From assembly GCF_051020955.1 (NCBI RefSeq), contig NW_027476684.1, positions 1 through 64,000 on the forward strand: a stretch of 64,000 nucleotides of DNA, written 5' to 3'. Both the position numbers and the translations under genes were made by a program. Each line of letters opens with the position of its first letter. Position 1 is the first letter of the stretch. The notes beneath the pieces were generated by a model. It worked only from the letters and a program-made list of their open reading frames with translations, was not told the origin of the DNA and ran no database searches. The stretch is from Megalopta genalis (Eukaryota; Arthropoda; Insecta; Hymenoptera; Halictidae). Shown in pieces: positions 1 to 10,314 of the stretch.

Positions 1-1
1 C

Positions 2-177
2 ACTGATGAAAGCGTTGCGACGCTCGGACTTGCAACTATTACTATTGCAGGAAAGGGAATAGATTTCCATGTGGTGCCTGCCACGTTCCCAATACCCGCC
101 GACGGTATTTTAGGCTCCGTATTTCTCTCCGAAGGAGCAGAGATTTCCTTTCGTCACAAGACTCTTACCTGGGGGGG
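2..177 (+). pseudogene. Retroviral-type aspartic protease, C-terminal fragment
   Basis: Frame 2 reads a peptide with hydrophobic beta-strand spacing followed by GILGSVFLSEGAEISF. This ILG block is typical of the C-terminal half of retropepsins in Gypsy elements, which cleave Gag-Pol. The catalytic DTG/DSG motif must lie left of the window and cannot be checked. The homologous frame stops being frame 2 at the G7 run 171-177; frame 2 itself meets TAA at 212-214, while the expected downstream sequence continues in frame 1 from about 178. The usual Asp shortly after ILG is Val here, so this copy may be mutated. This is a fragment, with no start codon in the window. Confidence 0.75.
171..177 (+). 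other. G7 homopolymer at a pol frame change
   Basis: Seven G in a row sit exactly where the coding frame moves from frame 2 (protease) to frame 1 (linker and RT). A one-base indel in the run, biological or from sequencing, is the simplest explanation. A programmed shift is unlikely, because Gypsy elements that use one place it between gag and pol, not inside pol. Confidence 0.6.
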
Positions 178-1455
178 AATGAGTTCCCTTTTCTGTCCCA
201 GGGTCGATTCGTAATTGGGCCTCGCGTAAGCGCGTATGTAACGGTAAACGCCACCGGTACCGAGACCGGATACATCGAGAAATGCGAACTGGCACCCGGC
301 GTATTAGTACCTCACTGCCTCGCACGAATCTCCGACGGTAAAACTGTGATAAATTGCGTAAACGTCTCCGACAAAACTGTTAATATCTCTATGCCAACGG
401 TAGAGGTAAGAGAAGTGGAAGGAGTATTCAACGATGTATCACCGTCGTCAAACGAAACAAATTCAATTCACTCATTCGCGAAATCTAATTCTCTTACCTC
501 TCGCCGCGACGAGATAACCGGCATAATCAGTACGGAACACCTCAGCGAAGAGGAAAGATCGCACGTTCATAACCTAATCGACGAATATCAAGACATTTTT
601 TATCTCCCGGGTGAGCCTTTGGGAAAAACTAACGCTGTCACTCACAAAATTCTTACCACCGACGACATACCAGTTCACGTAAAGCAATATCGGTACCCCC
701 CCCCCCCCATACATAGGGAGGAGATAGACAAGCAGATGAAGGAGCTGCTCGAGCAAAACATCGTAGCCCCTTCTAAATCACCTTACAATAGTCCTCTTTG
801 GATAGTGCCAAAGAGAACCGGCGCCGACGGAAACAAAAAATGGCGTATGGTAATAGATTTTAGAAGTCTGAACGAAAAATCAATCCCGGATGCATATCCG
901 TTACCAAGCATCTTAGAAATTCTCGATCAGCTTGGCAGTGCCAAGTATTTCAGCGTCTTCGATTTGGCTAGTGGTTTTCATCAAATCGGGATGGAACCTA
1001 CCGACGCAGCGAAAACGGCCTTCTCGACCCCGTATGGTCATTACGAATTCAAGCGAATGCCATTTGGCCTGCGGAACGCTCCCACAACCTTCCAGCGTCT
1101 AATGGATAGTATTTTAACCGGTCTCCAGGGCACGGAACTCTTCGTATACTTGGACGACATTGTCATATATGCGCGAAGTTTATCAGAACATAGGTCAAAA
1201 TTTAATCAGTTAGCTCGAAGGTTGCGAGAGGCAAATTTAAAACTTCAACCGTCTAAATGCGGTTTCCTACACCGCGAGGTTGCGTACCTCGGCCATATAA
1301 TAGGCGAAGAAGGGGTCAAACCCTGTCCGCAAAAGATCGTGGCGGTGAAAGATTTTCCGCGTCCAACAAACGTAAAGAAGCTCCGAGAATTTCTGGGTCT
1401 CTCGGGCTACTACCGCCGATTCATTAGTAACTTCTCACATATTTCTAATCTCTGA
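178..1455 (+). pseudogene. pol: Protease-RT linker and reverse transcriptase (fingers, palm, thumb) of Ty3/Gypsy pol
   Basis: Frame 1 is open from 10 to a TGA at 1453-1455 and shows Gypsy Pol homology from about 178. With the GTG at 346 as residue 1, the RT primer-entry segment is at 110-150, the first catalytic Asp is D206 in FDLASGFHQI, PFGLRNAP is at 239-246, and the polymerase signature is YLDD at 268-271. A thumb/connection motif LREFLGLSGYYRRFI is at 346-360. RT copies element RNA into cDNA in the virus-like particle. All three catalytic aspartates are present. The reading frame is lost just before the connection domain, where a one-base change near 1449-1457 moves the homology to another frame. 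The GTG at 346 is not a real start; Pol is normally made as a polyprotein. Confidence 0.92.
696..708 (+). other. C13 homopolymer inside the RT coding region
   Basis: Thirteen consecutive C encode the run of prolines in YRYPPPPIHREEI, just before the RT core. The frame is kept, but the run is longer than expected for this conserved YRYP segment and is a likely slippage or basecalling site. Confidence 0.7.
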
Positions 1456-1457
1456 CC

Positions 1458-2354
1458 ATGTTGTTAAAGAAGGATACTAAATTCAACTGGGGCCAACAAC
1501 AAGAAAAAGCCTTCTGCACGCTGCGCGAAATTTTAACAACGAAACCACTGTTGCAATATCCAGACTTTTCAAAAGAATTTAATATAACAACAGATGCCTC
1601 CGGCTACGCTATCGGCGGCGTCCTAAGCCAGGACGAACCCGGCAAGGACCGTCCTATCGCGTACGCATCACGACTTCTCCACGGCGCCGAAATCAATTAT
1701 TCAACGATCGAAAAAGAATGCCTAGCCATAATATACTGCACGCAATACTTCCGCCCTTACATGTACGGACACAAATTCAATCTTATAACAGACCATCAGC
1801 CACTCGTGTGGATGAATTCCGTTAAGGACCCTACATCCAGACTACTTCGTTGGCGCTTGAAACTCGCCGAATTCGACTACCGAATTACGTATAAAACCGG
1901 CAAAACAAATTTGAATGCAGACGCCTTGTCGAGAAACCCCGTGAGCGCTCTTCCGCTTTCCTCAGATTCCTCCGGCATATTCGACGCACACCGTGACAAG
2001 CAACCCCAACCTCCGTCACCAATTCCCGACCGTCAGCCACCCTTACAGCATTCTCCTACTAACCCCTATTCCAGGCAACCTGGCTCACTGCCAGACTCAC
2101 TCCCGGGCCCCTTCCCGCGACGAACCGCCATACAGCCGCAACCGACGCGTCCACTATTCTCGCCGATTCCGTCTCCATCTTCCAGTTCATCTCTGCCAAC
2201 CTCTCCCAGTTCATTGGACATTCGACGTCCCTTCCCTCCCGACAATGCGCCATTGCCCAACAACAATTCTCCAATCACGACGCTTGACACGCCCACAGAC
2301 ATAGCCATAACTTCGGGCTTTCGCGGGACACAAGGGAATTACAAAAACCTATAA
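1458..2354 (+). pseudogene. pol: RT connection, RNase H and Pro/Ser-rich linker of Ty3/Gypsy pol
   Basis: This open frame starts at ATG 1458 but is really the continuation of RT after the frame change. Residues 1-40 are the connection segment. RNase H follows, with D46 (TTDAS), E85/E87 (IEKE), D112 (TDHQPL) and D155 in NADALSRNP, the usual end of Gypsy RNase H. It degrades the RNA strand of the RNA:DNA hybrid. Residues 162-280 are a low-complexity Pro/Ser-rich stretch, unusually long for a junction that in most Gypsy elements is short. The frame ends with TAA at 2352-2354, overlapping the frame that carries the integrase zinc-binding domain, so the two cannot be translated as one protein in this copy. 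Confidence 0.9.
1941..2310 (+). other. Pro/Ser-rich linker between RNase H and integrase
   Basis: About 120 codons of C-rich sequence encode repeated PxP, SPSS and QPxP strings. Two other frames on each strand are also open here, which is a composition effect. It may be a tether region specific to this element lineage or partly frame-shifted sequence; I cannot tell which from one copy. Confidence 0.55.
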
Positions 2355-3447
2355 ACGAATTAGGGAAAAATATTTCTGGGCCTCCCTAAAAAGAGAGGTA
2401 CAGGAGTACGTGAATTCGTGCCAGTCCTGCCAGCAAAAGAAGCTGACGCGCGTGAAAACCCGACTTCCAATGACGATAACCGACACACCCGGCACCGCTT
2501 TTGACAAAATATCAATGGACATTGTAGGTCCCCTCCCTACCTCCCCGAACGGCTTCTCCTACATTTTGACTATACAGGATCTCCTCACAAAGTATTCCCT
2601 AGCACTTCCTCTCCGTAACGCCAACGCTCTCGAGACCGCGGACGCATTCGTACACCATTTCATTTGCCGTTTCGGCGCCCCGAAAGGAATCTTAACGGAT
2701 CAAGGAACTAACTTTCTCAGCTCTCTCATGCGTAACGTCGCTAAGAAATTCAAAATCTCCCAATTTAAAACCACCGCTTTTAGACCACAAAGCAATGGCT
2801 CCGTGGAAAGGTCGCATCAGGTGTTGACGGAATATCTCAAACAATATATTAGAAAGAATGACTGGGACGAGTGGTTACCCCTTGCGACATTTTCCTACAA
2901 CACCAGCGTGCACGAGGGAACATTGTTTTCACCCCATGAATTGGTATTCGACACCCTGGCCAGAACCCCGTCAGCGAACAGCGTCACGCATGACGCATCC
3001 GACGAGTCATACAAACATTATTTGGAAAAATTGCAAAATAAGATCACCGAAACAATAGGTAAGGCACGAGAGAACCTAGACTCGGCAAAACATCGTTCAA
3101 AAAAATATTACGATCGCAAAGTAAACGTTAAAAGCTTCGCCGCCGGAGATCAAGTTTATTTACTAAAAGAACCACGTAAAGGAAAATTCGATGACGAATA
3201 CTTAGGTCCGTTTAAAATCATAGAATGCTTTGGTAACAAAAACGCGCGAATAGAATTTAAGACAGGCACAAGAATTGTACACGTCGATAAGTTAAAACAT
3301 GCTGTAAAACCACACAAAATCCAAAACGTGAAAGTGACACATCCCCACCCTCACATTGTAACCCCCACCACCGAACAAGCAGTTTCAAACAGATATAAAA
3401 CAGTGCGTGAGCTCCGAACCTACCAGTCTGCAACCAACCCTGACAAC
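2311..3447 (+). pseudogene. pol: Integrase of Ty3/Gypsy pol (zinc-binding part, DD35E core, GPF motif)
   Basis: Frame 1 is open from 2311. A partial HHCC zinc-binding domain is visible: His in HKGITKTYKRIR from 2329 and the Cys pair CQSC at about 2419-2430; the first His is not visible in this frame. With the GTG at 2410 as residue 1, the catalytic triad is D37 (SMDIVG), D97 (LTDQGT) and E133 (SVERSH), with 35 residues between the last two, the DD35E spacing. A GPF of the GPY/F module is at 266-268. Integrase inserts the cDNA into host chromatin. The frame does not stop at the end of integrase but continues into an env-like segment. All core catalytic residues are intact; the protein is disconnected from RT-RH by the upstream frame change. 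Confidence 0.92.
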
Positions 3448-3629
3448 ATGAAGACCTCGATGAATCTCCTCGTCTTCGCTGTATTTCAGTCCGCCTCAGC
3501 CCTAATAGGTTACGACTGCGGTGGTTCGACATTAAATACCACCACATTTTCCGCAATTGATAAACCAAGATGCGAGTTCAATGACGCCAAGCCAACAACC
3601 GAGGACACCGCTATCCAACTTCTTCAACT
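3448..3629 (+). pseudogene. Env-like glycoprotein, N-terminal fragment cut off by the satellite
   Basis: From ATG 3448, in the same frame as integrase, there is a short hydrophobic signal-peptide-like stretch (MNLLVFAVFQSASALIG), followed by YDCGG, an Asn/Thr-rich LNTTTFS, a Cys in DKPRCEF, and AIQLLQLA. This layout resembles the N-termini of envelope proteins carried by some arthropod Gypsy and BEL/Pao elements and related to viral glycoproteins; that link is from memory of the family and was not searched. Such a protein would enter the secretory pathway. Only about 60 codons remain before the frame enters 30-bp repeats, so fusion peptide, ectodomain and membrane anchor are missing. No stop separates it from integrase, which is odd for a gene normally expressed separately. 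Confidence 0.5.
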
Positions 3630-6600
3630 GGCTAAACAATGTGTATCGAATGAATTTGAAGCTAAATCATGTGTTACGCATGGATTTGATGCTAACTCGT
3701 TTGTTTCGCATGCAGTTGAAGCTAATTCATGTATAAACAAGTATTTCAAGCTAAACCATTTGCAGCGCAAGGATTTGAAGCTAAACCATGTGATTCGCAG
3801 GAATTTGAAGCTAAATCATGTGTTTGGCTTGGATTTGAAGCTAACTCGTTTGTTTCGCATGCAGTTGAAGCTATATCGCTTATATTCGTAAGTATTTGAA
3901 GCCAAATCATTCGTTTCGCATGAATTTGAAACTAAGGCTTCTACTTCGCATTGATTTGAAACTAAATCAAGTGTTCCGCATGGATTTCAAGATAACTCGT
4001 TTGTTTCGCCTGCATTTAAAGTTAAATCATGTATATCATAAGTATTTGAAGCTAAACCATTTGTTTCGCATTGTTTTGAAGCTAAGCCTTCTACTTCGCA
4101 TTGATTTGAAGCTAAATGATGTGTTACGCTTGGATTTGACGATCACTCGTTTGTTTCGCATGCAGTTGAAACTATATCACTTATATTCGCAATTATTTGA
4201 AGTCAAATCATTCGGTTCGCATGGATTTGAAGCTAAGCCTTCTACTTCGCATGAATTTGAAGCTAAATGATGAGGTTCACATGAATTGAAGCTGACTCGT
4301 TTATTTCGCATGCATTTGAAGCTATATCACTTATATCGCAAGTATTTGAAGCTGAACCATTTGTTTCGCATGGATTTGAAGCTAAGCCTCCTACTTCGCA
4401 TTTATTTGATGCTAAATCACGTGTTTCGCATTGATTTGAAGCTAACTCGTTTGTTTCTCCTGCATTTGAAGCTAAATGATATATATCACAAGTATTTGAA
4501 GCTAAACCAATTGTCCCGCTTGGATTTGAAGATCAGCCTACTACTTCGCATTGATTTGAAGCTAACTCGATTGTATCGCTGCATTTGAAGCTATATCACT
4601 TATATCGCCATTATCTGAAGATAAATCATTTGTTTCTCATGTATTTGAAGCTAAGCCTTCCACATCCCATTGATTTGTAGCTAAATCATGTGTTTCGAAT
4701 GGATTTGAAGGCAACTCGTTTATTTCGCCTGCATTAGAAGATAAATCATGTATATCACAAGTATTTGAAGCTAACCCATTTGTTTCGCATGGTTTCGAAG
4801 ATAAGCCTTCTACTTCGCAATGATTTCAAGCTAAATCTTGTGTTTCGCATAGATTTGAAGCTAACACGTTTGTTTCGCCAGCATTTGAAGCTATATCACT
4901 TCTATTCCGAAGTATTTGAATCTGAATCATGCGTTTCGCTCGGAATTGAAGCTAAGCCCTCTACTTCGCATTGATTGAAGCTAAATCATGTGTTTCGCTT
5001 GGATTTTATGCTAACTCGTTTCTTTCGCATGCAGTTCAATCTAAATCATGTATATCACAAGTATTTGAAGCTAAACCATTTGTTTCGCATGGATTTTAAG
5101 ATAAGTCTTCTACTTCGCATTTATTTGAAACTAACTCGATTGTTTCGCCTGCATTTGAAGCTATATCACTTATGTCGCAAGTATATGAAGCTAAATAATT
5201 TGTGTCGCATGAATTTGATGCTCACTCGTTTGTTTCGCATGCTGTTGAAGCTAAATCATGTATATCTCAAGTAAATGAACCTAAACCATTTGTTTCGCAT
5301 GGATTTGATGCTAATCCTTCACTTCGCTTTGATTTGAATTCAAATCATGTGTTTCGCATGGATTTGAAGATAACTCGATTGTTTAGCATGCAGTTGAATC
5401 TATATCAGTTACATTCGCAAGTATTTGAAGCTAATCAATTTGTTTCGCATGGATTCGAAGCTAACTCGTTTGTTTCACATCCAGTTGAAGCTGAATCTTG
5501 TATACCACAAGTATTTGAAGCTAAACCATTTGATTCCCATGGATTTGAAGCTAAGCCTTCTACTTCGCATTGATTTGAAGCTAAATCATGCGTTTCGCAT
5601 GGATTTGAAGCTAACTCGTTTGTTTCGCCTGCATTTAATGCGGAATCGTGTATATCACAAGTATTTGAAGCTAAATCATGTATAAAAGAAGTATTTGAAG
5701 CTAAACTATTCGTTTCGCATGGATTTGAAGCTAAGCCTTCTACTTCGCATTGATTTGAAGCTAACTAGTCTGTTTCGCATGCAGTTGAAGCTAAATCATG
5801 TATATCACAAGTATTTGAAGCTAAATCATTTGTGTCGCATGGATTTGAAGCTAAGCCTTCTACTTCGAATTCATTTGATGCTAAATCACGTGTTTCGCAT
5901 GCATATGAAGCCAAATAATGTGTTTTGCTTGGATTTGAAGCTAACTCGTTTGTTTCGCTTGCAGTTGAAGCTATATCACTTATATTCGCAAGTATTTGAA
6001 GCTAAACCATTTGTTTCGCAAGAATTTGAAGCTAAGCCTTCTACTTCGCATTGATTTGAAGCTAAATCATGCGTTTCGCTTGGTTTTGAAGCCTACTCGT
6101 TTGTTTGGCCCCTGCATTTGAAGATAAATCATGTATATAAAAATTATCTGAAGTTAAACCATTTGTTTCGCATGGATTTGAAGCTAAGCCTTCTACTTCG
6201 CATTGATTTGAAGCTAAATCATATGTTTCGCATGGATTTGAAGCTAACTCGTTTGTTTCGCATGCAGTTGAAGCTAAATCATGTATATCACAAGTATTTG
6301 TAGTTGAACCATTTGTTTCGCATGGATTCGAAGATAAGCCTTCTACTTCGTATGAATGTGAAGCTAAATCTTGTGTTTCGTTTGGATTTGAAACTAACTC
6401 GATTGTTTCGGCTGCATTTGAAGCTAAATCATGTATAACACAAGTATTTGAAGTTAATGCAGTTGATTCGCATGGATTTGAAGCTAAGCCTTCTACTTCG
6501 CATTGATTTGAAACTAAATCATATGTTTATCTTGGATTTGAAGCTAACTCGTTTGTTTCTCGTGCAGTTGAAGATAAATCATGTATATAGCAAGTATTTG

Positions 6601-7320
6601 AAGCTAAACCATTTGATTCGCATGGATTTGGAGCTAAGCCATCTACTTCGCATTGATTTGCAGCTAAAGCATGTGTTTCGGTTGGTTTCGAAGCCTACTC
6701 GTTTGTTTCGCCTGCATTTGAATCTGATTCATGTATATCACAAGTATTTTAAGCTGAACCATTTGCTTTGCATGAATATTAATCTAAACCATGTGTATCG
6801 AACGTATTTGAAGCTGAATTATGTGTTTCGCTTGGATTTGAAGCTAATTCGTTTGTTTCGCCTGCATTTGAAACTATATCACTTATATTCGCAAGTATTT
6901 GAAGCTCAAACGTTTGTTTCGCATGGAGTTGAAGCTAAGCCTTCTACTTCGCATTGATTTGAAGCTAAATCATTTGTTTCGTTTGGATTTGAAGCTAACT
7001 CGTTTGTTTCTCGAGCAGTTAAAGATAAATCATGTATAAAACAAGAATTTGAAGCTAAACCATCTGTTTCGCGTGGAATTGAAGCTAAGTCTTCCACTTC
7101 GCATTGATGTGAAGCTAAATCATGTGTTTCGCATGTATTTGAAGCTATCTCGTTTGTTTCGTATGCAGTTGAAGCTAAATCATGTATAGAACAAGAACTT
7201 GAAGCTAAACCATCTGTTTCGCGTGGATTTGAAGCTAAGCCTTCCACATCGCATTGATTTGAAGCTAAATCATGTGTTTCGCTTGGATTTGAAGCTAACT
7301 CGTTTGTTTCGATGCAGTTG
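3630..7320. repeat. Edge of the array: divergent 30-bp units
   Basis: The first recognisable unit (about 3628-3657) differs from type C at about 7 of 30 positions. Through 7.3 kb the units keep the A-B-C-D-E order only loosely, with frequent single substitutions and unit losses. I see no kb-scale near-identical partner elsewhere in the window. Greater divergence toward the flank is typical of satellite edges, where unequal exchange is less effective. Confidence 0.8.
5571..5588. repeat. Example of the dyad at the B/C unit junction (6-bp inverted repeat)
   Basis: The sequence TGATTT-GAAGCT-AAATCA has perfect 6-bp inverted arms around a 6-bp centre. In RNA a G-U pair could extend the stem to 7 with the loop AAGC. 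It recurs wherever an unmutated B is followed by an unmutated C, that is up to once per 150 bp across the array. Confidence 0.8.
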
Positions 7321-7890
7321 AAGATAAATCATGTATAAAACAAGAACTTGAAGCTAAAACATCTGTTTCGCGTGGATTTGAAGCTAAGCCTTCCACATCG
7401 CATTGATTTGAAGCTAAATCGTGTGTTTCGCTTGGATTTGAACCTATCTCGTTTGTTTCGATGCAGTTGAAGATAAATCATGTATATCACAAGTATTTGG
7501 AGCTGAACCATTTGATTCGCATGGATTTGAAGCTAAGCCTTCTACTTCGCATTGATTTGAAGCTAAATCAAGTGTTTCGTTTGGATTTGTAGAAAACTCG
7601 TTTGTTTCGCATGCAGTTTGAGCTATATCACTTATGTTCGCAAGTATTTGAATCAAAATCATTCGTTTCGCATGGAGTTGAAGCTAAGCCTTCTACTTCG
7701 CATTGATTTGAAGCTAGATCATATGTTTGTCTTGGATGTGAAGCTAACTCGTTTGATTCTCGTGCAGTTGAAGATAAATCATGTATATAACAAGTATCTG
7801 AAGCTAAACCATTTGATTCGCACGGATTTGGAGCTAAGCCTTCCACTTCGCATTGATTTGAAGCTAAATCATGTGTTTCGCATGGATTTG
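7321..7890. repeat. 0.57-kb segment duplicated at 9116-9684
   Basis: Near-identical copy at offset 1795, falling to 1794 after a one-base loss near 9307. It includes a 29-bp D'' unit and a 31-bp type E' unit followed by a marker with GAATCAAAATCATTCG. The copies diverge after about 7890. Confidence 0.8.
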
Positions 7891-9115
7891 AAGCTCATTC
7901 GTTTGTGTCGCATGCAGTTGAATCTAAATCATGTTTATCACAAGTGTTTGGAGCTGAACTATTTGTTTCGCATGAATATTAAGCTAAACCATGTGTTTCG
8001 AATGAATTTGTATCTAAATATTGTGTTTCGCATGGATTTGAAGTAATCTCGTTTGTTTCGTATGCAGTTGAAGCTAAATCATGTATAAGACAAGAATTTG
8101 AAACTGAACCATCTGTTTCGCGTGGATTTGAAGCTAAGCCTTCCACATCGCATTTATTTGAAGCTAAATCATGTGTTTCGCATGGATTTGAAGAAAACTC
8201 ATTTAAAGGTAAATCATGTATATCACAAGTATTTCAAGCTAAACCATTTGTTTCGCATTGATTTGAAGCTAAGCCATCTACTTCGCAGGATTTTGGAGCT
8301 AAATCAAGTGTTTCGTTTGGATTTGTAGAAAACTCGTTTGTTTCGCATGCAGTTGCAGCTATATCATGTATATCACAAGTATTTGAAGCAAAACCATTTG
8401 ATTCGCATGGATTTGAAGCGAAGCCTTCTACTTCGCATTGATTTGAAGCTAAATCATGTGTTTCTCTTGGATTTGAAACTAACTCGTTTGTTTCGCATGT
8501 ACTTAAAGCTCAATCATGTTTATCACAAGTACTTGAAGCTAAACCATTTGTCTCGCATGGCTTTGAAGGTAATCCTTCTACTTCGCATTGATTTGAAGTT
8601 AAATCATGTTTGTTTCTCTTGGATTTGAAGCTAACTCGTTTGTTTCGCATGCAGTTGAAGCTAAATCATGTTTATCACAATTATCTGAATCTACACCAGC
8701 TGTTTCGGAAGAATATGAAGCTATGAAGCTATACCGTGTGTTTCGCACGAATTTAAAGCTAAATAATTTGTTTCGCATGGAATAGAAGCTAACTCGTTTG
8801 TTTCGCCTGCATTTGAAGCTATATCACTTATGTTCGCAAGTATTTGAAGCTAAATCATTCGTTTCGAATGGATTTGAAGCTAAGCCTTCTACCTCGCATT
8901 GATTTGAAGCTAAATCATGCGTTTTCAAGGATTTGAAGGTAACTTGTTTGTTTCGCCTGCATTTGGAGCTAAATCATGTATATCACAAGCATTTGAAGCT
9001 AAACCATTTGATTAGCATGGATTTTAAGCTAAGCCTTCTAGTTCGCATTGATTTGAAGCTAAATCATGTGTTTCGCATGGATTTGAAGCTAACTCGTTTG
9101 TTTCGCATGCAGTTG
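7891..9115. repeat. 1.1-kb segment duplicated at 10315-11408
   Basis: 7891-8985 matches 10315-11408 at offset 2424, then 2423 after a missing T near 10675. From about 8175 to 9070 it also matches about 25000-25885 at offset 16825. It contains an 8-bp partial unit (GAAGCTAT) near 8717. The last 130 bp are ordinary A-E units. Confidence 0.8.
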
Positions 9116-10314
9116 AAGATAAATCATGTATAAAACAAGAACTTGAAGCTAAAACATCTGTTTCGCGTGGATTTGAAGCTAAGCCTTCCACATCGCATTG
9201 ATTTGAAGCTAAATCGTGTGTTTCGCTTGGATTTGAACCTATCTCGTTTGTTTCGATGCAGTTGAAGATAAATCATGTATATCACAAGTATTTGGAGCTG
9301 AACCATTGATTCGCATGGATTTGAAGCTAAGCCTTCTACTTCGCATTGATTTGAAGCTAAATCAAGTGTTTCGTTTGGATTTGTAGAAAACTCGTTTGTT
9401 TCGCATGCAGTTTGAGCTATATCACTTATGTTCGCAAGTATTTGAATCAAAATCATTCGTTTCGCATGGAGTTGAAGCTAAGCCTTCTACTTCGCATTGA
9501 TTTGAAGCTAGATCATATGTTTGTCTTGGATGTGAAGCTAACTCGTTTGATTCTCGTGCAGTTGAAGATAAATCATGTATATAACAAGTATCTGAAGCTA
9601 AACCATTTGATTCGCACGGATTTGGAGCTAAGCCTTCCACTTCGCATTGATTTGAAGCTAAATCATGTGTTTCGCATGGATTTGAAGCTAATTCGTTTGT
9701 ATCGCATGCAGTTGAATCTAAATCATGTATATCACAAGTATTTTGAGCTGAACTATTTGTTTCGCATGAATATAAAACTAAACCATATGTTTGAAATGAA
9801 CTTGAATCTAAATCATGTGTTTCGCATGTATTTGAAGCTATCTCGTTTGTTTCGTATGCAGTTGAAGCTAAATCATGTATAGAACAAGAATTTGAAGCTA
9901 AACCATCTGTTTCGCGAGGAATTGAAGCTAAGCCTTCCACTTCGCATTGAATTGAAGCTAAATCATGTGTTTCGCTTGGATTTAAAGCTAACTCGTTTGT
10001 TTCGCATGCAGTTGAAGCTAAATCATGTATATCACAAGTATTTGAAGCTAAATCATTTGTGTCGCATGGATTTGATGCTACGCCTTCTACTTCGCATTGA
10101 TTTGAAGCTAAATCATGCGTTTCGCATGGATTTGAAGATAAATCATGTGTTTCGCATGGATTTGAAGCTAACTCGTTTGTTTCACATGCAGTTGAAGCTG
10201 AATCTTGTATATTATAAGTATTTGAAGCTAAACCATCTGTTTCGCGTGGATTTGAAGCTAAGCCTTCCACATCGCATTTATTTGAAGCTAAATCATGTGT
10301 TTTGCATGGATTTG
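9116..10314. repeat. Satellite segment shared with 7.3 kb and 24.1 kb
   Basis: The first 0.57 kb copies 7321-7890. From about 9450 to 10290 it matches 24151-24991 at a constant offset of 14701. The minus strand is open for 282 codons (9422-10270), built from the decapeptide pattern DLASNPCETH; it ends at a 31-bp unit that brings in TGA. I regard this frame as a by-product of the 30-bp period. Confidence 0.8.

Larger units (their letters stand above)
1..3629 (+). mobile_element. Degenerate Ty3/Gypsy LTR retrotransposon, 3' part of the internal region (PR-RT-RH-IN-env-like)
   Basis: The domain order protease, RT, RNase H, integrase is that of Ty3/Gypsy (Metaviridae) elements, as opposed to Ty1/Copia, where integrase precedes RT. 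All domains lie on the plus strand. The left part (gag, LTR) is outside the window, and no LTR, polypurine tract or target-site duplication is visible at the right end, where sequence passes directly into the 30-bp satellite at about 3628-3630. The coding region is broken by frame changes near 171-177, 1449-1457 and 2311-2354, so it cannot make an intact Pol. Base composition and codon use differ clearly from the AT-rich satellite. The copy is still well conserved at catalytic motifs, which suggests it is not very old, or that some breaks are sequence errors. The host lineage cannot be fixed from this alone. Confidence 0.93.

Noticed and set aside
110..325. Minus-strand open frames across the retroelement (also 574-756, 2059-2308 and 3257-3568)
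   Set aside because: They lie opposite well-supported Pol domains, show no domain of their own, and in the C-rich spacer are a composition effect.
1993..2304. Plus-strand open frame in the Pro-rich spacer as a separate gene
   Set aside because: It overlaps the RNase H-spacer frame, is low complexity (Pro/Arg/His), and has no recognisable domain.
3630..3900. 3' LTR hidden at the start of the array
   Set aside because: No TG...CA-bounded block, polypurine tract or second copy of any leftward sequence is visible; the 30-bp period begins at once.
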